This document shows, piece by piece, positions 52,352 to 61,229 of a stretch of DNA of 64,000 bases (its first letter is position 1; each line of letters begins with the position of its first letter). The translations under genes were made by a program, and so were the position numbers. This DNA is from Pseudonocardiaceae bacterium YIM PH 21723 (GTDB lineage: Bacteria > Actinomycetota > Actinomycetes > Mycobacteriales > Pseudonocardiaceae). Location of the stretch: the NCBI GenBank assembly GCA_003600225.1, contig QZFT01000020.1:1-64000 (forward strand), written 5' to 3'. Below the pieces are notes generated by a model. It was not told the DNA's origin and searched no databases. It saw nothing but the letters and a program-made list of their open reading frames with translations.

Positions 52352-55300
52352 ATGGCCTCCCCAGGGACATTCGAGAAGCTGCTCGCCGAGATCGGCCAGG
52401 CGGTGCTGCCACTCCGCGACGCGTTGCGCTCCCCGGACGAGTTCTCCGCGCTGCTGGCGGACCTCGGCTGGATCACCGACGTCGTTCCCCAGCCGGTCAG
52501 CGCCATCGCCAGCCCGCTGGACACCTTGTACGACGGCCTGGTCGGCCTGGTCGGGCCGGGTGGGATCAATGTCGGTGGTTCGGCCGGCGAGATCACCGGC
52601 ACCTTCGGGGTGGACGATGTCGCCAGGGTGCTCGCTGGGGTCAAGGGAGTGGTCGACGGAATCCGGGCCATCCGCTCGGCACCGGACTCGGCAATCCCCG
52701 AAGCACTCAGGGCCGACGGGTTCCGGGAGAAGTTCCCCAGCCAGCTGGTGGACTACCTGATCGCCCGGTACCTACAGCGCTTCCACGCACCCGTGGCACA
52801 CGCGCTCCGCGCACTCGGCATCATCAAGATCACCTATGTGCCCGCCGCCGGATCGCGGCCCGCGTACATGCATCGGTCCCTCGACCTCAAGGACCTCCCC
52901 CGTCTGTTGTCCGGCCCCGAGCAGGTGCTGAAGGACGCGTTCGGTTGGGGGACCCCCGATTTCGACGCGGCCAAGTTGATCAGGCAACTCGACAACCTGC
53001 TCGCGGCACTGGGTGGGCCGGTGCTCGTCGACAGGTTGCCGGACGCGACGGCCAAGGCGGTCCAGGGCCGGACACCCGAGGACGGCGATCCCCCGGTGCG
53101 GGCGGTCCGGGGCGTGCTGGTGGAGCAGAACCAGGACGACAGGCGGATCAGCGGCGCGATACGGCTGGTCGCGCTGCCCACAGTGGACGGTAAGCCGCCG
53201 GGCCTGGCCCTGCTGCCGTCCTTCGACGGCAAGGTCGGCTTCGAGCTGCCCATCGGCCCGGACATCACGCTCACCATCCGCAGCGACCTGGACCTGCAAG
53301 GCGGCGTCGCACTGCTGATGCGGCCCGGCCAGGGAATCAGCACCGTCGTCGGGTTCGAGAAGAACGCGCCGGGCCAGGCGAGCGGCTCGATCGAGGTGAT
53401 CATCGCGCGGAAGAACGCCGGTGGTGAGCCCACGCTGCTGTTCGGCTCGCGGGACGGGACCCGGTTGCAGTTCCGGCGGATCGGCCTGGCCGGCGGGGTC
53501 CGGGTGGACAACCACGGCACCGACATCTACGCCGAATTCGACCTGGAGGGACTGGAGTTCACCTTCTCGCCGGGAGGGTCCGACGGGTTCATCGGGGCGC
53601 TGCTGCCGAAGGACGGCTTCACCATCGGCGCCGATCTGACCCTCGGCTTCTCGCACAGCCAGGGCTTCTACTTCCGTGGCACCGGAAACCTGGAGCTGCA
53701 GATCCCGGCGCACATCCGGCTCGGGCCGGTGGAGATCAAATCGCTGACCATCTCCGCTCAGCCGTCGCAGGACGGGATACCGATCGGGCTCGGCACCACG
53801 TTCAAGGCCGAACTCGGGCCGATCACCGCGGTCGTCGAGCAGATCGGGCTGACCGCGAACCTGGCCTTCAAACCCGACAACGACGGCAACCTGGGCCCGG
53901 TGGACCTGGGGCTCGGGTTCAAGCCGCCCAAGGGCGTCGGGCTGTCGGTCGAGGCCGGGATCGTCTCCGGTGGCGGCTACCTCTACTTCGACCCGGATCG
54001 CGGGGAGTACGCGGGCGCGCTGGAACTGGAGTTCGCCGGCATCGTCGCGGTCAAGGCGATCGGGCTGATCACCACGCGGATGCCGGACGGATCCAAGGGG
54101 TTCTCGCTGCTGATCGTGCTCACCGGCGAGTTCGGCGGCGGTGGGATCCAGCTCGGCTTCGGCTTCACCCTGCTCGGGGTGGGCGGCATCCTGGGGCTCA
54201 ACCGCAGGCTGGACTTCGCCGCGCTGCTGGAGGGCGTGGTCAGCGGGTCCATCGACTCGGTGATGTTCCCGCAGGACATCATCGCGAACGCGCCGCGGAT
54301 CATCAGCGACCTGCGTAAGTTCTTCCCGCCGGAGAACGACCGCTTCCTGGTCGGGCCGATGGCCAAGATCGGCTGGGGCACGCCCGCGCTGATCACCCTC
54401 TCGCTCGGGGTGATCGTGGAGATCCCACCGGGCAATGTGGCCATCCTCGGCGTGCTGAAGTGCGTGCTGCCCAACAAGGACGTCCCGCTGCTGGTGCTGC
54501 AGGTCAACTTCATCGGCGCCCTGCAGGTCGACCGGTCACGGCTGTGGTTCTTCGCGACGCTCTTCGACTCCCGCATCCTGTTCATGACCATCGACGGCGG
54601 CATGGGCCTGCTCGTCGACTGGAGCGACAACCCCGATTTCGTGTTGTCCGTCGGCGGATTCCACCCCTCGTTCAAGCCGCCACCACTGCCGTTCCCGGTG
54701 CCGCGACGGCTGTCGATCGACATCCTGAACCAGCCGGGCCGGCTGCTCCGGGTCTCCGCCTACTTCGCGGTGACCAGCAATACCGTGCAGTTCGGCGCGA
54801 ATGCCGAGCTGCGGCTGGGATTCGACGACTTCGGCATCGAGGGACACCTCGGGTTCGACGCGTTGTTCCGGTTCTCCCCGTTCGCGTTCATCATCGAGGT
54901 CTCCGCCGGGGTGTCGCTGAAGGCCTTCGGGGTCGGGCTGTTCGGCATCGATCTGCGGTTCATCTTGGAGGGTCCGACCCCGTGGCGGGCACACGGCCGG
55001 GGCTCGATCTCGCTGCTGTTCTTCGAGATCTCCGCGGACTTCGACATCTCCTGGGGCGAGGAGCACAACACCACGCTGCCGCCGGTCGAGGTGCTCGAAC
55101 TCCTGGAGACCGAGGTCGGCAAGATCGAGGGCTGGCAGACCCGGTTGCCGTCCGGCGGCTTCAATCCCCTTGTCACGCTGCGGAAACTGCCCGAGGACGA
55201 CGACCTCGTGCTGCACCCGCTCGGCTCGCTGTTCATCCACCAGCGGGCCATCCCGCTCGGCGTGCGCATCGACCGGGTCGGCGCGCAACGGCCCAACGAC

Positions 55301-57016
55301 GGCAAACGGTTCACCGTCGACGCGGAGCAGGACAGCGGGCTGGAACGGGCATCGATCACCGGTGACAAGTTCGCCATGGCCCAGTTCCAGGACATGGACG
55401 ACGCGGCGAAACTGTCCCGCCCGGGGTACGAGAACCAGGACGCCGGACTGGAACTGATCGCCACGAAGGGCGCCATCGACTCGACCAGGGTGGTCCGGCG
55501 CAGCGCCCGCTACGAGCTGCACATCATCGACAACAAGCCGCCGAAGACGGTCAACACGGCCTTCGCCGCCGGCGCGGGCAGCCGCAAGCAGGGACGGCTC
55601 TACAGCCCGCACCCCGCCGTGTTCGGGCAGCTCCTGGACGGCAGCAGCACGGCGCGTTCGCCCATGTCACAACGGGAAACGAGCCTGCGGCAGCCCTTCG
55701 CCGCCGACGAGACGGTCCAAGTCACCGGCGAGCGTTTCATCGTCGCCTACCGGCGCAACAACCTCCAGGCCTTCCCGCCCGCCGCGGCCGGGTCGACCGC
55801 GTCCACCTTCAACAGCGAGGCGACCGCGAACGATGCCATCGCCGACTGGATCCGGGCGGACGCCGTGCTGACCGACCAGCTGCACGTCGTCCGGCAGGCC
55901 GAGGTCCGCGGTACCGGCGTGGCCAAACCGGGCACCTGGACAGCTGCCAACCCGCCGACCTCGGTCGTATCGGGAGCCGACGCGGTACGGCTGACCGGCG
56001 GCAAGGTGCTGGTCGCCGGCGGCGCGGACGGCACCGGCGCGGCGGTGGCCACGACGGCGCTGTACGACCCGGTAGCCGCGACCTGGGCGACCGGGTCGCC
56101 GTCGCTGGGCACCGCCCGGCAGCGGCACACCACGACGCGGCTGCGCGATGGCCGGGCGGTCGTGGCCGGTGGGCTCGGCGCCGACAGCACACCGCTGGCC
56201 TCGGTCGAGGTGTTCGCCCCGGCGACCGGCGCGTGGACCACGCCACCGGGAACCCTGATCACCGCCCGGCACGGGCATTCCGCCACCCCGGTCGGTGGGC
56301 AGTTGCTCGTCGCCGGCGGCACGAGCGCCCGGGGAGCGGCACTCGCCTCGGCCGAACTCCTGGACCCGGACACCCTCCAGTGGACCGCGACCACACCGAT
56401 GCTCAGTGCCCGCACCGGCCACCGGACGGTGCTGCTCGGCGACGGCCGGGTCCTGGTCGTCGGCGGGGCCGTGCCCACCGGCCAGGGGGAACGCGCGCTG
56501 ACCTTCTGCGAGATCTACGACCCGAAGACCACGGTGTGGACCCCGACCGGCAGCCTGCTGATCCCCCGCAAGGGACACCAGGCGACGCTGCTGCGCAACG
56601 GCACCGTGCTGGTCACCGGGGGCGACGCGATCCCGGCCATTCCGTACACGGTGGACAGTCTGGCCAGTGCCGAGATCTACGACCCGGAAAAGGGAACCTG
56701 GACCAGGGCCGCCGACCTGCCCGGCGGTGGCCGGAGCGGGCATCGCTGCGTCCCGACACCCTTGGGCGCCCTGGTGATCGGCGGCGTCGGCCGGCCACGC
56801 GCCACCGCCGGGTATCGCAGCGCCGTGCTCTTCGACCTGAAGTCCGGCGGCTGGAAGGCCACCGCCGCACTGCCCACCGGACGGTGGGACTTCCCCGCCG
56901 TGGACCTCGCCGACGGCCGGGTGTTCGCCGTCGGCGGTCTGTCCCGCACGGGCGCCGCCGCGCCCGGCCCGGATCCGATCGAACTCGCCGGCACCGCCGA
57001 GATCTACCTGCCATGA
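52352..57016 (+). CDS. giant DUF6603 protein with C-terminal kelch repeats
   Basis: A 1554-residue protein. Residues about 250-930 match the glycine-rich, beta-rich DUF6603 type, with phrases like GLSVEAGIVSGGGYLYFDPD, GGIQLGFGFTLLGVGGILGL and VLSVGGFHPSFKPPPLPFPV. From about 1190 the protein consists of kelch repeats (GGKVLVAGG, ARHGHSATPVGG, ARTGHRTVLLGDGRVLVVGG). No signal peptide or clear TM helix is present. The function of DUF6603 is unknown; the repeated beta-strand segments suggest a large scaffold. The gene starts 4 nt after the peptidase stop and overlaps the next by ATGA. Confidence 0.8.
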   Translation: MASPGTFEKLLAEIGQAVLPLRDALRSPDEFSALLADLGWITDVVPQPVSAIASPLDTLYDGLVGLVGPGGINVGGSAGEITGTFGVDDVARVLAGVKGVVDGIRAIRSAPDSAIPEALRADGFREKFPSQLVDYLIARYLQRFHAPVAHALRALGIIKITYVPAAGSRPAYMHRSLDLKDLPRLLSGPEQVLKDAFGWGTPDFDAAKLIRQLDNLLAALGGPVLVDRLPDATAKAVQGRTPEDGDPPVRAVRGVLVEQNQDDRRISGAIRLVALPTVDGKPPGLALLPSFDGKVGFELPIGPDITLTIRSDLDLQGGVALLMRPGQGISTVVGFEKNAPGQASGSIEVIIARKNAGGEPTLLFGSRDGTRLQFRRIGLAGGVRVDNHGTDIYAEFDLEGLEFTFSPGGSDGFIGALLPKDGFTIGADLTLGFSHSQGFYFRGTGNLELQIPAHIRLGPVEIKSLTISAQPSQDGIPIGLGTTFKAELGPITAVVEQIGLTANLAFKPDNDGNLGPVDLGLGFKPPKGVGLSVEAGIVSGGGYLYFDPDRGEYAGALELEFAGIVAVKAIGLITTRMPDGSKGFSLLIVLTGEFGGGGIQLGFGFTLLGVGGILGLNRRLDFAALLEGVVSGSIDSVMFPQDIIANAPRIISDLRKFFPPENDRFLVGPMAKIGWGTPALITLSLGVIVEIPPGNVAILGVLKCVLPNKDVPLLVLQVNFIGALQVDRSRLWFFATLFDSRILFMTIDGGMGLLVDWSDNPDFVLSVGGFHPSFKPPPLPFPVPRRLSIDILNQPGRLLRVSAYFAVTSNTVQFGANAELRLGFDDFGIEGHLGFDALFRFSPFAFIIEVSAGVSLKAFGVGLFGIDLRFILEGPTPWRAHGRGSISLLFFEISADFDISWGEEHNTTLPPVEVLELLETEVGKIEGWQTRLPSGGFNPLVTLRKLPEDDDLVLHPLGSLFIHQRAIPLGVRIDRVGAQRPNDGKRFTVDAEQDSGLERASITGDKFAMAQFQDMDDAAKLSRPGYENQDAGLELIATKGAIDSTRVVRRSARYELHIIDNKPPKTVNTAFAAGAGSRKQGRLYSPHPAVFGQLLDGSSTARSPMSQRETSLRQPFAADETVQVTGERFIVAYRRNNLQAFPPAAAGSTASTFNSEATANDAIADWIRADAVLTDQLHVVRQAEVRGTGVAKPGTWTAANPPTSVVSGADAVRLTGGKVLVAGGADGTGAAVATTALYDPVAATWATGSPSLGTARQRHTTTRLRDGRAVVAGGLGADSTPLASVEVFAPATGAWTTPPGTLITARHGHSATPVGGQLLVAGGTSARGAALASAELLDPDTLQWTATTPMLSARTGHRTVLLGDGRVLVVGGAVPTGQGERALTFCEIYDPKTTVWTPTGSLLIPRKGHQATLLRNGTVLVTGGDAIPAIPYTVDSLASAEIYDPEKGTWTRAADLPGGGRSGHRCVPTPLGALVIGGVGRPRATAGYRSAVLFDLKSGGWKATAALPTGRWDFPAVDLADGRVFAVGGLSRTGAAAPGPDPIELAGTAEIYLP

Positions 57017-58170
57017 CCGAAGGGACGGCTCCCATGAGCACAGCCATTCTCGCGGCTCCGCCCGAGTACGCCACGGCCGTGAGCTGGTACGGCCAGCACG
57101 ACGCCGCCGTTGTCCTGTCCGGCGGCAAGAAGGTGCTGTTCGCCGGCGGCGCCGACGCCGACGGGGCGAGCGTGCGACAGAGCGCGGTGTTCGACCTCGA
57201 CGCCGGTACCTGGTCGACCGCCCAGCTGGGTACCGCCCGCCAGCTGCACGCGTTGACCCTGCTGCCGAGCGGCAAGGTGCTGATCACCGGCGGGATCAGC
57301 GGCCCGAACACCGCCGCGCTGACCACCGCCGAGGTGTACGACCCGACGGAGAACACCTGGACCGCGGTGGAGAAACCCATGGCCCAGGGCCGGTGGGGAC
57401 ACAGCGCGACGCTGCTGTCCACCGGCCTGGTCCTGGTCGCCGGCGGCAGCGCGATCCGGTCGCCCGGCACGGTGATGGGCCTGAGCTCGGCGGAGCTGTT
57501 CAACCCGGGTGACCTGACGTGGGCCAAGGCCGAGGACATGACCGACGCCCGCACCGGGCACGCCGCGGTCGCGGTGCAGGACGGCAAGAAGGTCCTCGTC
57601 TGCGGCGGCAGTTCCCCGGTGGGCACCGCCGTCCACCCGGATCTGGCCTTCTGCGAGGTGTACGACGCCGACGCCAAGACCTGGAAACCGACCGGCAGCA
57701 TGCGATATCCACGCAGCGCGCACACCGCGACGGCGCTGTCGGCCACCAAGGTGCTGGCGGCGGGCGGCCGGGCCCCCGGAGCGCCGGGAGACGGCAGCTT
57801 CGACCCGTACGCCCGCGCCACGGCCGAGGTGTTCGACCTCGCCGGAGCGAACGGCGTCGGCAGCTGGTCGGACACCGACGCCATGGCGTCGGGCCGGGCC
57901 TACCATCGCGCGGTCGCCCTGGGCTCCGGGATCGTCCTGGTACTCGGCGGGACCGACGAGCTCACCGACGAAGCCGGATACCGCGGGGTGCTGCGGTACG
58001 AGGCGGGCCGGTGGACGAAGGCGACCGGCCTCGACGAGGGCCGGTGGGCGTTCGGCGCGGCGGCCTCCGGCACCAAGGTGCTGGTCGTGGCCGGGATAGC
58101 GCGCACCGGACTGGCCTCAGCGGAGCAGAAGACCGAGCTGACCAGGTCCGTGGAACGGAGCGACCGGTGA
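57013..58170 (+). CDS. kelch-repeat beta-propeller protein
   Basis: A 385-residue protein made almost wholly of kelch repeats (GGKKVLFAGGADADG, ARQLHALTLLPSGKVLITGG, GRWGHSATLLSTGLVLVAGG, ARTGHAAVAVQDGKKVLVCG and further copies). It should form a single beta-propeller. It repeats the fold at the end of the preceding DUF6603 protein, so one may have arisen by duplication of the other. The start is ATG 57013 (overlapping); ATG 57034 also has a fair ribosome site. Confidence 0.8.
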   Translation: MTEGTAPMSTAILAAPPEYATAVSWYGQHDAAVVLSGGKKVLFAGGADADGASVRQSAVFDLDAGTWSTAQLGTARQLHALTLLPSGKVLITGGISGPNTAALTTAEVYDPTENTWTAVEKPMAQGRWGHSATLLSTGLVLVAGGSAIRSPGTVMGLSSAELFNPGDLTWAKAEDMTDARTGHAAVAVQDGKKVLVCGGSSPVGTAVHPDLAFCEVYDADAKTWKPTGSMRYPRSAHTATALSATKVLAAGGRAPGAPGDGSFDPYARATAEVFDLAGANGVGSWSDTDAMASGRAYHRAVALGSGIVLVLGGTDELTDEAGYRGVLRYEAGRWTKATGLDEGRWAFGAAASGTKVLVVAGIARTGLASAEQKTELTRSVERSDR

Positions 58171-61100
58171 GCTCGGGCGCGTACTCGTTCCTGCCCTGGC
58201 TGCGCACCGGGCTGTCCACGAAGATCAAGGACGACCCCGGTAACGCGTCCCGGGCCAGCGTTCTGGTGCAGCTGCGGCTGACCGGGGAACCACTCGAGCC
58301 GAAGCAGCCGCCGCCGAGCAGGCTCGTCAAGCAACCCGTGCAGCTCTACGGCCCCGGGGACGTCATCGGCATCGATCCACGGGCGATCTCCCGGACCGAG
58401 CCGCAGCCGTTCATCTCCAACTTCGAGCCGAACTACCTGGCGCACATCGAGTTCTACCAGGAGGACATCCCGTGGCGGTACAGCCCGGCCCCCCGGGACA
58501 TCAGGCGGCTGAAGCCGTGGCTCGCGTTGATCGTGCTGGCGGTGCCCGAGTTCGAGGACGGCACACTGCCGGACCGGCCACTGCCGTACATCACGGTGAA
58601 GAACCCCGGGGCGTTGCAGAATCCCCATGACCTCGGCGCCTGGGCGCATGTGCACGTCAACGGCGAACTCGACAGCCGGCTGGCGGTCGACGACCCGGAG
58701 AACATGGGCACCGCGCTGGCCAACCTCGGCCGGGTGCTGCGGAAGGCCCCGGACAGCGCCTGTTCCCGGATCGTCTGCCCCCGGCACCTGCTGCCCAGCA
58801 CGACGTACCACGCGTTCCTGGTGCCGGCCTTCGAAACGGGTCGCCGGGCCGGGATCGGGTTGGCGCCCAAGGACATCCCGGCGCTCACCCCGAGCTGGGG
58901 TGTGGCGCAGACCGAGGCGACCGGCCAGCTGCCGTACTACCACCGCTGGTCGTTCACCACGAGCACGGCGGGCGACTTCGAGTACCTGGTCCGGCTGCTC
59001 AAGCCGATCGAGGCGAAGGACCCCATCGGCCGCCGGGACATGGACGCGCACAGGTCCGACGGCTTCGGCCTGCCGCCGCTGACCACCCCCACGCTGCCCG
59101 ACGGGGTGCTGCGCCTCGGCGGCGCGTTGCAACTGCCGGAGGCCGACGAACACCCGGACGCGTACGAGAACTGGGACGACTACTACGGCGAACCCGGCCC
59201 ACCGCGCTACCCGAATCAATGGCAGAAGTCCCTGGCGGGCCTGATCAACCTGGCCGAGGCGTACAAGCGCACGCCACCGGCCGCCGTCAACGCCGAACAC
59301 CTGTCCACTGTGGATGCCCCGGTGGATCCGGTGATCACCCCGCCGCTATACGGACGCTGGCACTCGCTCACCCCGGAGCTGCTCGCCGACGGCAAGGGCG
59401 GGCCGGCGCCGGAGGCCGAGCTGCGTGGCTGGGTACACCGGCTCAACCTGGATCCCCGCTTCCGGGTCGCCGCGCACTTCGGCACCAAGGTGATCCAGGC
59501 GCGGCAGGAGGAGCTGATGGCCGCCGCCTGGAACCAGCTGGGCGACGTGCAGCGGGCCAACGCGAGGATTCGCGCCGCGCAGCTCGCCCGGGAGATCGGC
59601 AACCGGTTGCAGGACAAGCACTTCCCGTCCCCGGCACCGGTACCGGCGCTCGCCACCGACGGGCCACCGCCGCTCGCCTCGGCGCGGGCGTTGATCCTCG
59701 CCGCGCCCGCCACCGCGCGGGTGGTCGAGCGGAAACCCGCCACCCGCGACGCGGAGGTCACCGAACAGCTGGCCGTCGGCTACAAGGTCGCCCGCAGCAG
59801 AGTGGCGGCGGCCCCGGTGTCCCCGGCGATGCGCCGGATCACCCGGCCCGGCTCCCGGCTGATGCGCACCCTGCGCTTCCCGGCGGGCGAGGCGGACCGG
59901 CTGGTCTCCCGCATCGACGAGGGGCAGATCTCGGCGGCCGGGCAACCGGCCACCCCGGCCGGGCTGCTCACCGTGGGGCGGTTCGCCGCTCCCCCGGAGG
60001 TCGCCGGCTCCGAGCGGTATCTCCAGGCGTTGCGGCAACTGGACGAGCACTGGTCCACGGCGGCCGCGGCGGCGGTGGACGAACGGCCGAAGCTCGGCAT
60101 CACCGAGGCGACCGGCGACATGATGGCCGGCCTCGACGCCGAGAAGACCATGGTGGCCACCCTGCTGGACGCGATGAACCTACCGGACAGGCTGAAGCCG
60201 TCCGGTGAGCTGACCGAGGTGATGGCGTACCCGGCGTTCGACATGCCGATGTACCGGGACCTGCTGACCATGTCGGTGGACACGTTCGTGCCGAACCTAG
60301 GGCTGCTCCCGCCGAACTCGATCACCCTGCTGGAGAACAACCGCAAGTTCATCGAGTCCTACCTGATCGGGCTCAACCACGAGATGGCCCGCGAGCTGCT
60401 CTGGCGCGAGTACCCGACCGACTCCCGGGGCACGCCGTTCCGCCAGTTCTGGGACCCCCGCGCGGTGTTGCCGGTACCGAACGAGACCCCGGCGCAGCGC
60501 CGCGAACGGCTGTACGACATCAAGCCGCTGCACCAGGTGCCGAAGACCGCGCTGCTCGGCGAGAACGACAACCGGCAGCAGGCGCCGGTCCCGGGTGAGG
60601 ACCAGAAGAACGACCTGGTGCTGGTGATCCGCGGCGAGCTGCTGAAGAAGTACCCGACCGCCGCGATCTACGCGCACAAGGCCGTATGGCCGCGCAACAG
60701 GGACGGGTCCGAGGACAAGAGCGGCGAGCGGGTCCTCGCCGAGTTCCCGCCGAACCTGCCGCCGCCACCCGAGCTCGTCAAGCTGCCGATCTACGAGGCG
60801 AAGGTCGAGCCGGACATCTACCTGCTCGGCTTCGACCTGGACGCCGACTCCGCGCGCGGTCAGCACGGCGATCTGGGCTGGTTCTTCGTGATCAAGGAAC
60901 GCCCCGGCGACCCCCGCTTCGGGCTGGACGACGACCAGCCGGGCGTCGAGACGCGGGTCGAGGTCTGGAACGACCTGACCTGGGGAAAGGTCGATCCCAG
61001 CGGGCACCGGTTCATCGAGTTCGACCAGGGCGTCCGGGTCGGGCTGGACGACTTCAACCACGACGAGGACGACCAGGAGAAGACCGAACAACGCGCCGAC

Positions 61101-61229
61101 GACGTCCAGATCACGGCCTGGGAACCCACCGTGAGCTCGGCCGACGTCGCCTACATCCTTTTCCAGGCACCGGTCCTCGTGGCCGTACACGCACAGGAGA
61201 TGCTCCGGGATGTCCGACCTCAGCCTTAA
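58167..61229 (+). CDS. large uncharacterised protein of the DUF6603 operon
   Basis: A 1020-residue protein with no family that I can name. GTG 58167 overlaps the kelch gene stop (GTGA). It is soluble, acidic and without signal peptide. N-terminal residues (AYSFLPWLRTGLSTKI, later PNYLAHIEFYQEDIPWRYSP) look like an assembly or tail-like domain. The middle is helical (about 440-700). The C-terminus is beta-rich and ends in ILFQAPVLVAVHAQEMLR. Its conserved place next to the DUF6603 gene suggests a structural partner. Confidence 0.72.
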   Translation: MSSGAYSFLPWLRTGLSTKIKDDPGNASRASVLVQLRLTGEPLEPKQPPPSRLVKQPVQLYGPGDVIGIDPRAISRTEPQPFISNFEPNYLAHIEFYQEDIPWRYSPAPRDIRRLKPWLALIVLAVPEFEDGTLPDRPLPYITVKNPGALQNPHDLGAWAHVHVNGELDSRLAVDDPENMGTALANLGRVLRKAPDSACSRIVCPRHLLPSTTYHAFLVPAFETGRRAGIGLAPKDIPALTPSWGVAQTEATGQLPYYHRWSFTTSTAGDFEYLVRLLKPIEAKDPIGRRDMDAHRSDGFGLPPLTTPTLPDGVLRLGGALQLPEADEHPDAYENWDDYYGEPGPPRYPNQWQKSLAGLINLAEAYKRTPPAAVNAEHLSTVDAPVDPVITPPLYGRWHSLTPELLADGKGGPAPEAELRGWVHRLNLDPRFRVAAHFGTKVIQARQEELMAAAWNQLGDVQRANARIRAAQLAREIGNRLQDKHFPSPAPVPALATDGPPPLASARALILAAPATARVVERKPATRDAEVTEQLAVGYKVARSRVAAAPVSPAMRRITRPGSRLMRTLRFPAGEADRLVSRIDEGQISAAGQPATPAGLLTVGRFAAPPEVAGSERYLQALRQLDEHWSTAAAAAVDERPKLGITEATGDMMAGLDAEKTMVATLLDAMNLPDRLKPSGELTEVMAYPAFDMPMYRDLLTMSVDTFVPNLGLLPPNSITLLENNRKFIESYLIGLNHEMARELLWREYPTDSRGTPFRQFWDPRAVLPVPNETPAQRRERLYDIKPLHQVPKTALLGENDNRQQAPVPGEDQKNDLVLVIRGELLKKYPTAAIYAHKAVWPRNRDGSEDKSGERVLAEFPPNLPPPPELVKLPIYEAKVEPDIYLLGFDLDADSARGQHGDLGWFFVIKERPGDPRFGLDDDQPGVETRVEVWNDLTWGKVDPSGHRFIEFDQGVRVGLDDFNHDEDDQEKTEQRADDVQITAWEPTVSSADVAYILFQAPVLVAVHAQEMLRDVRPQP

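Noticed and set aside
49978-52671. 897-residue minus-strand open frame opposite the M64 peptidase gene
   Set aside because: It covers a gene with a clear HEXXH peptidase motif and shows no domain itself.
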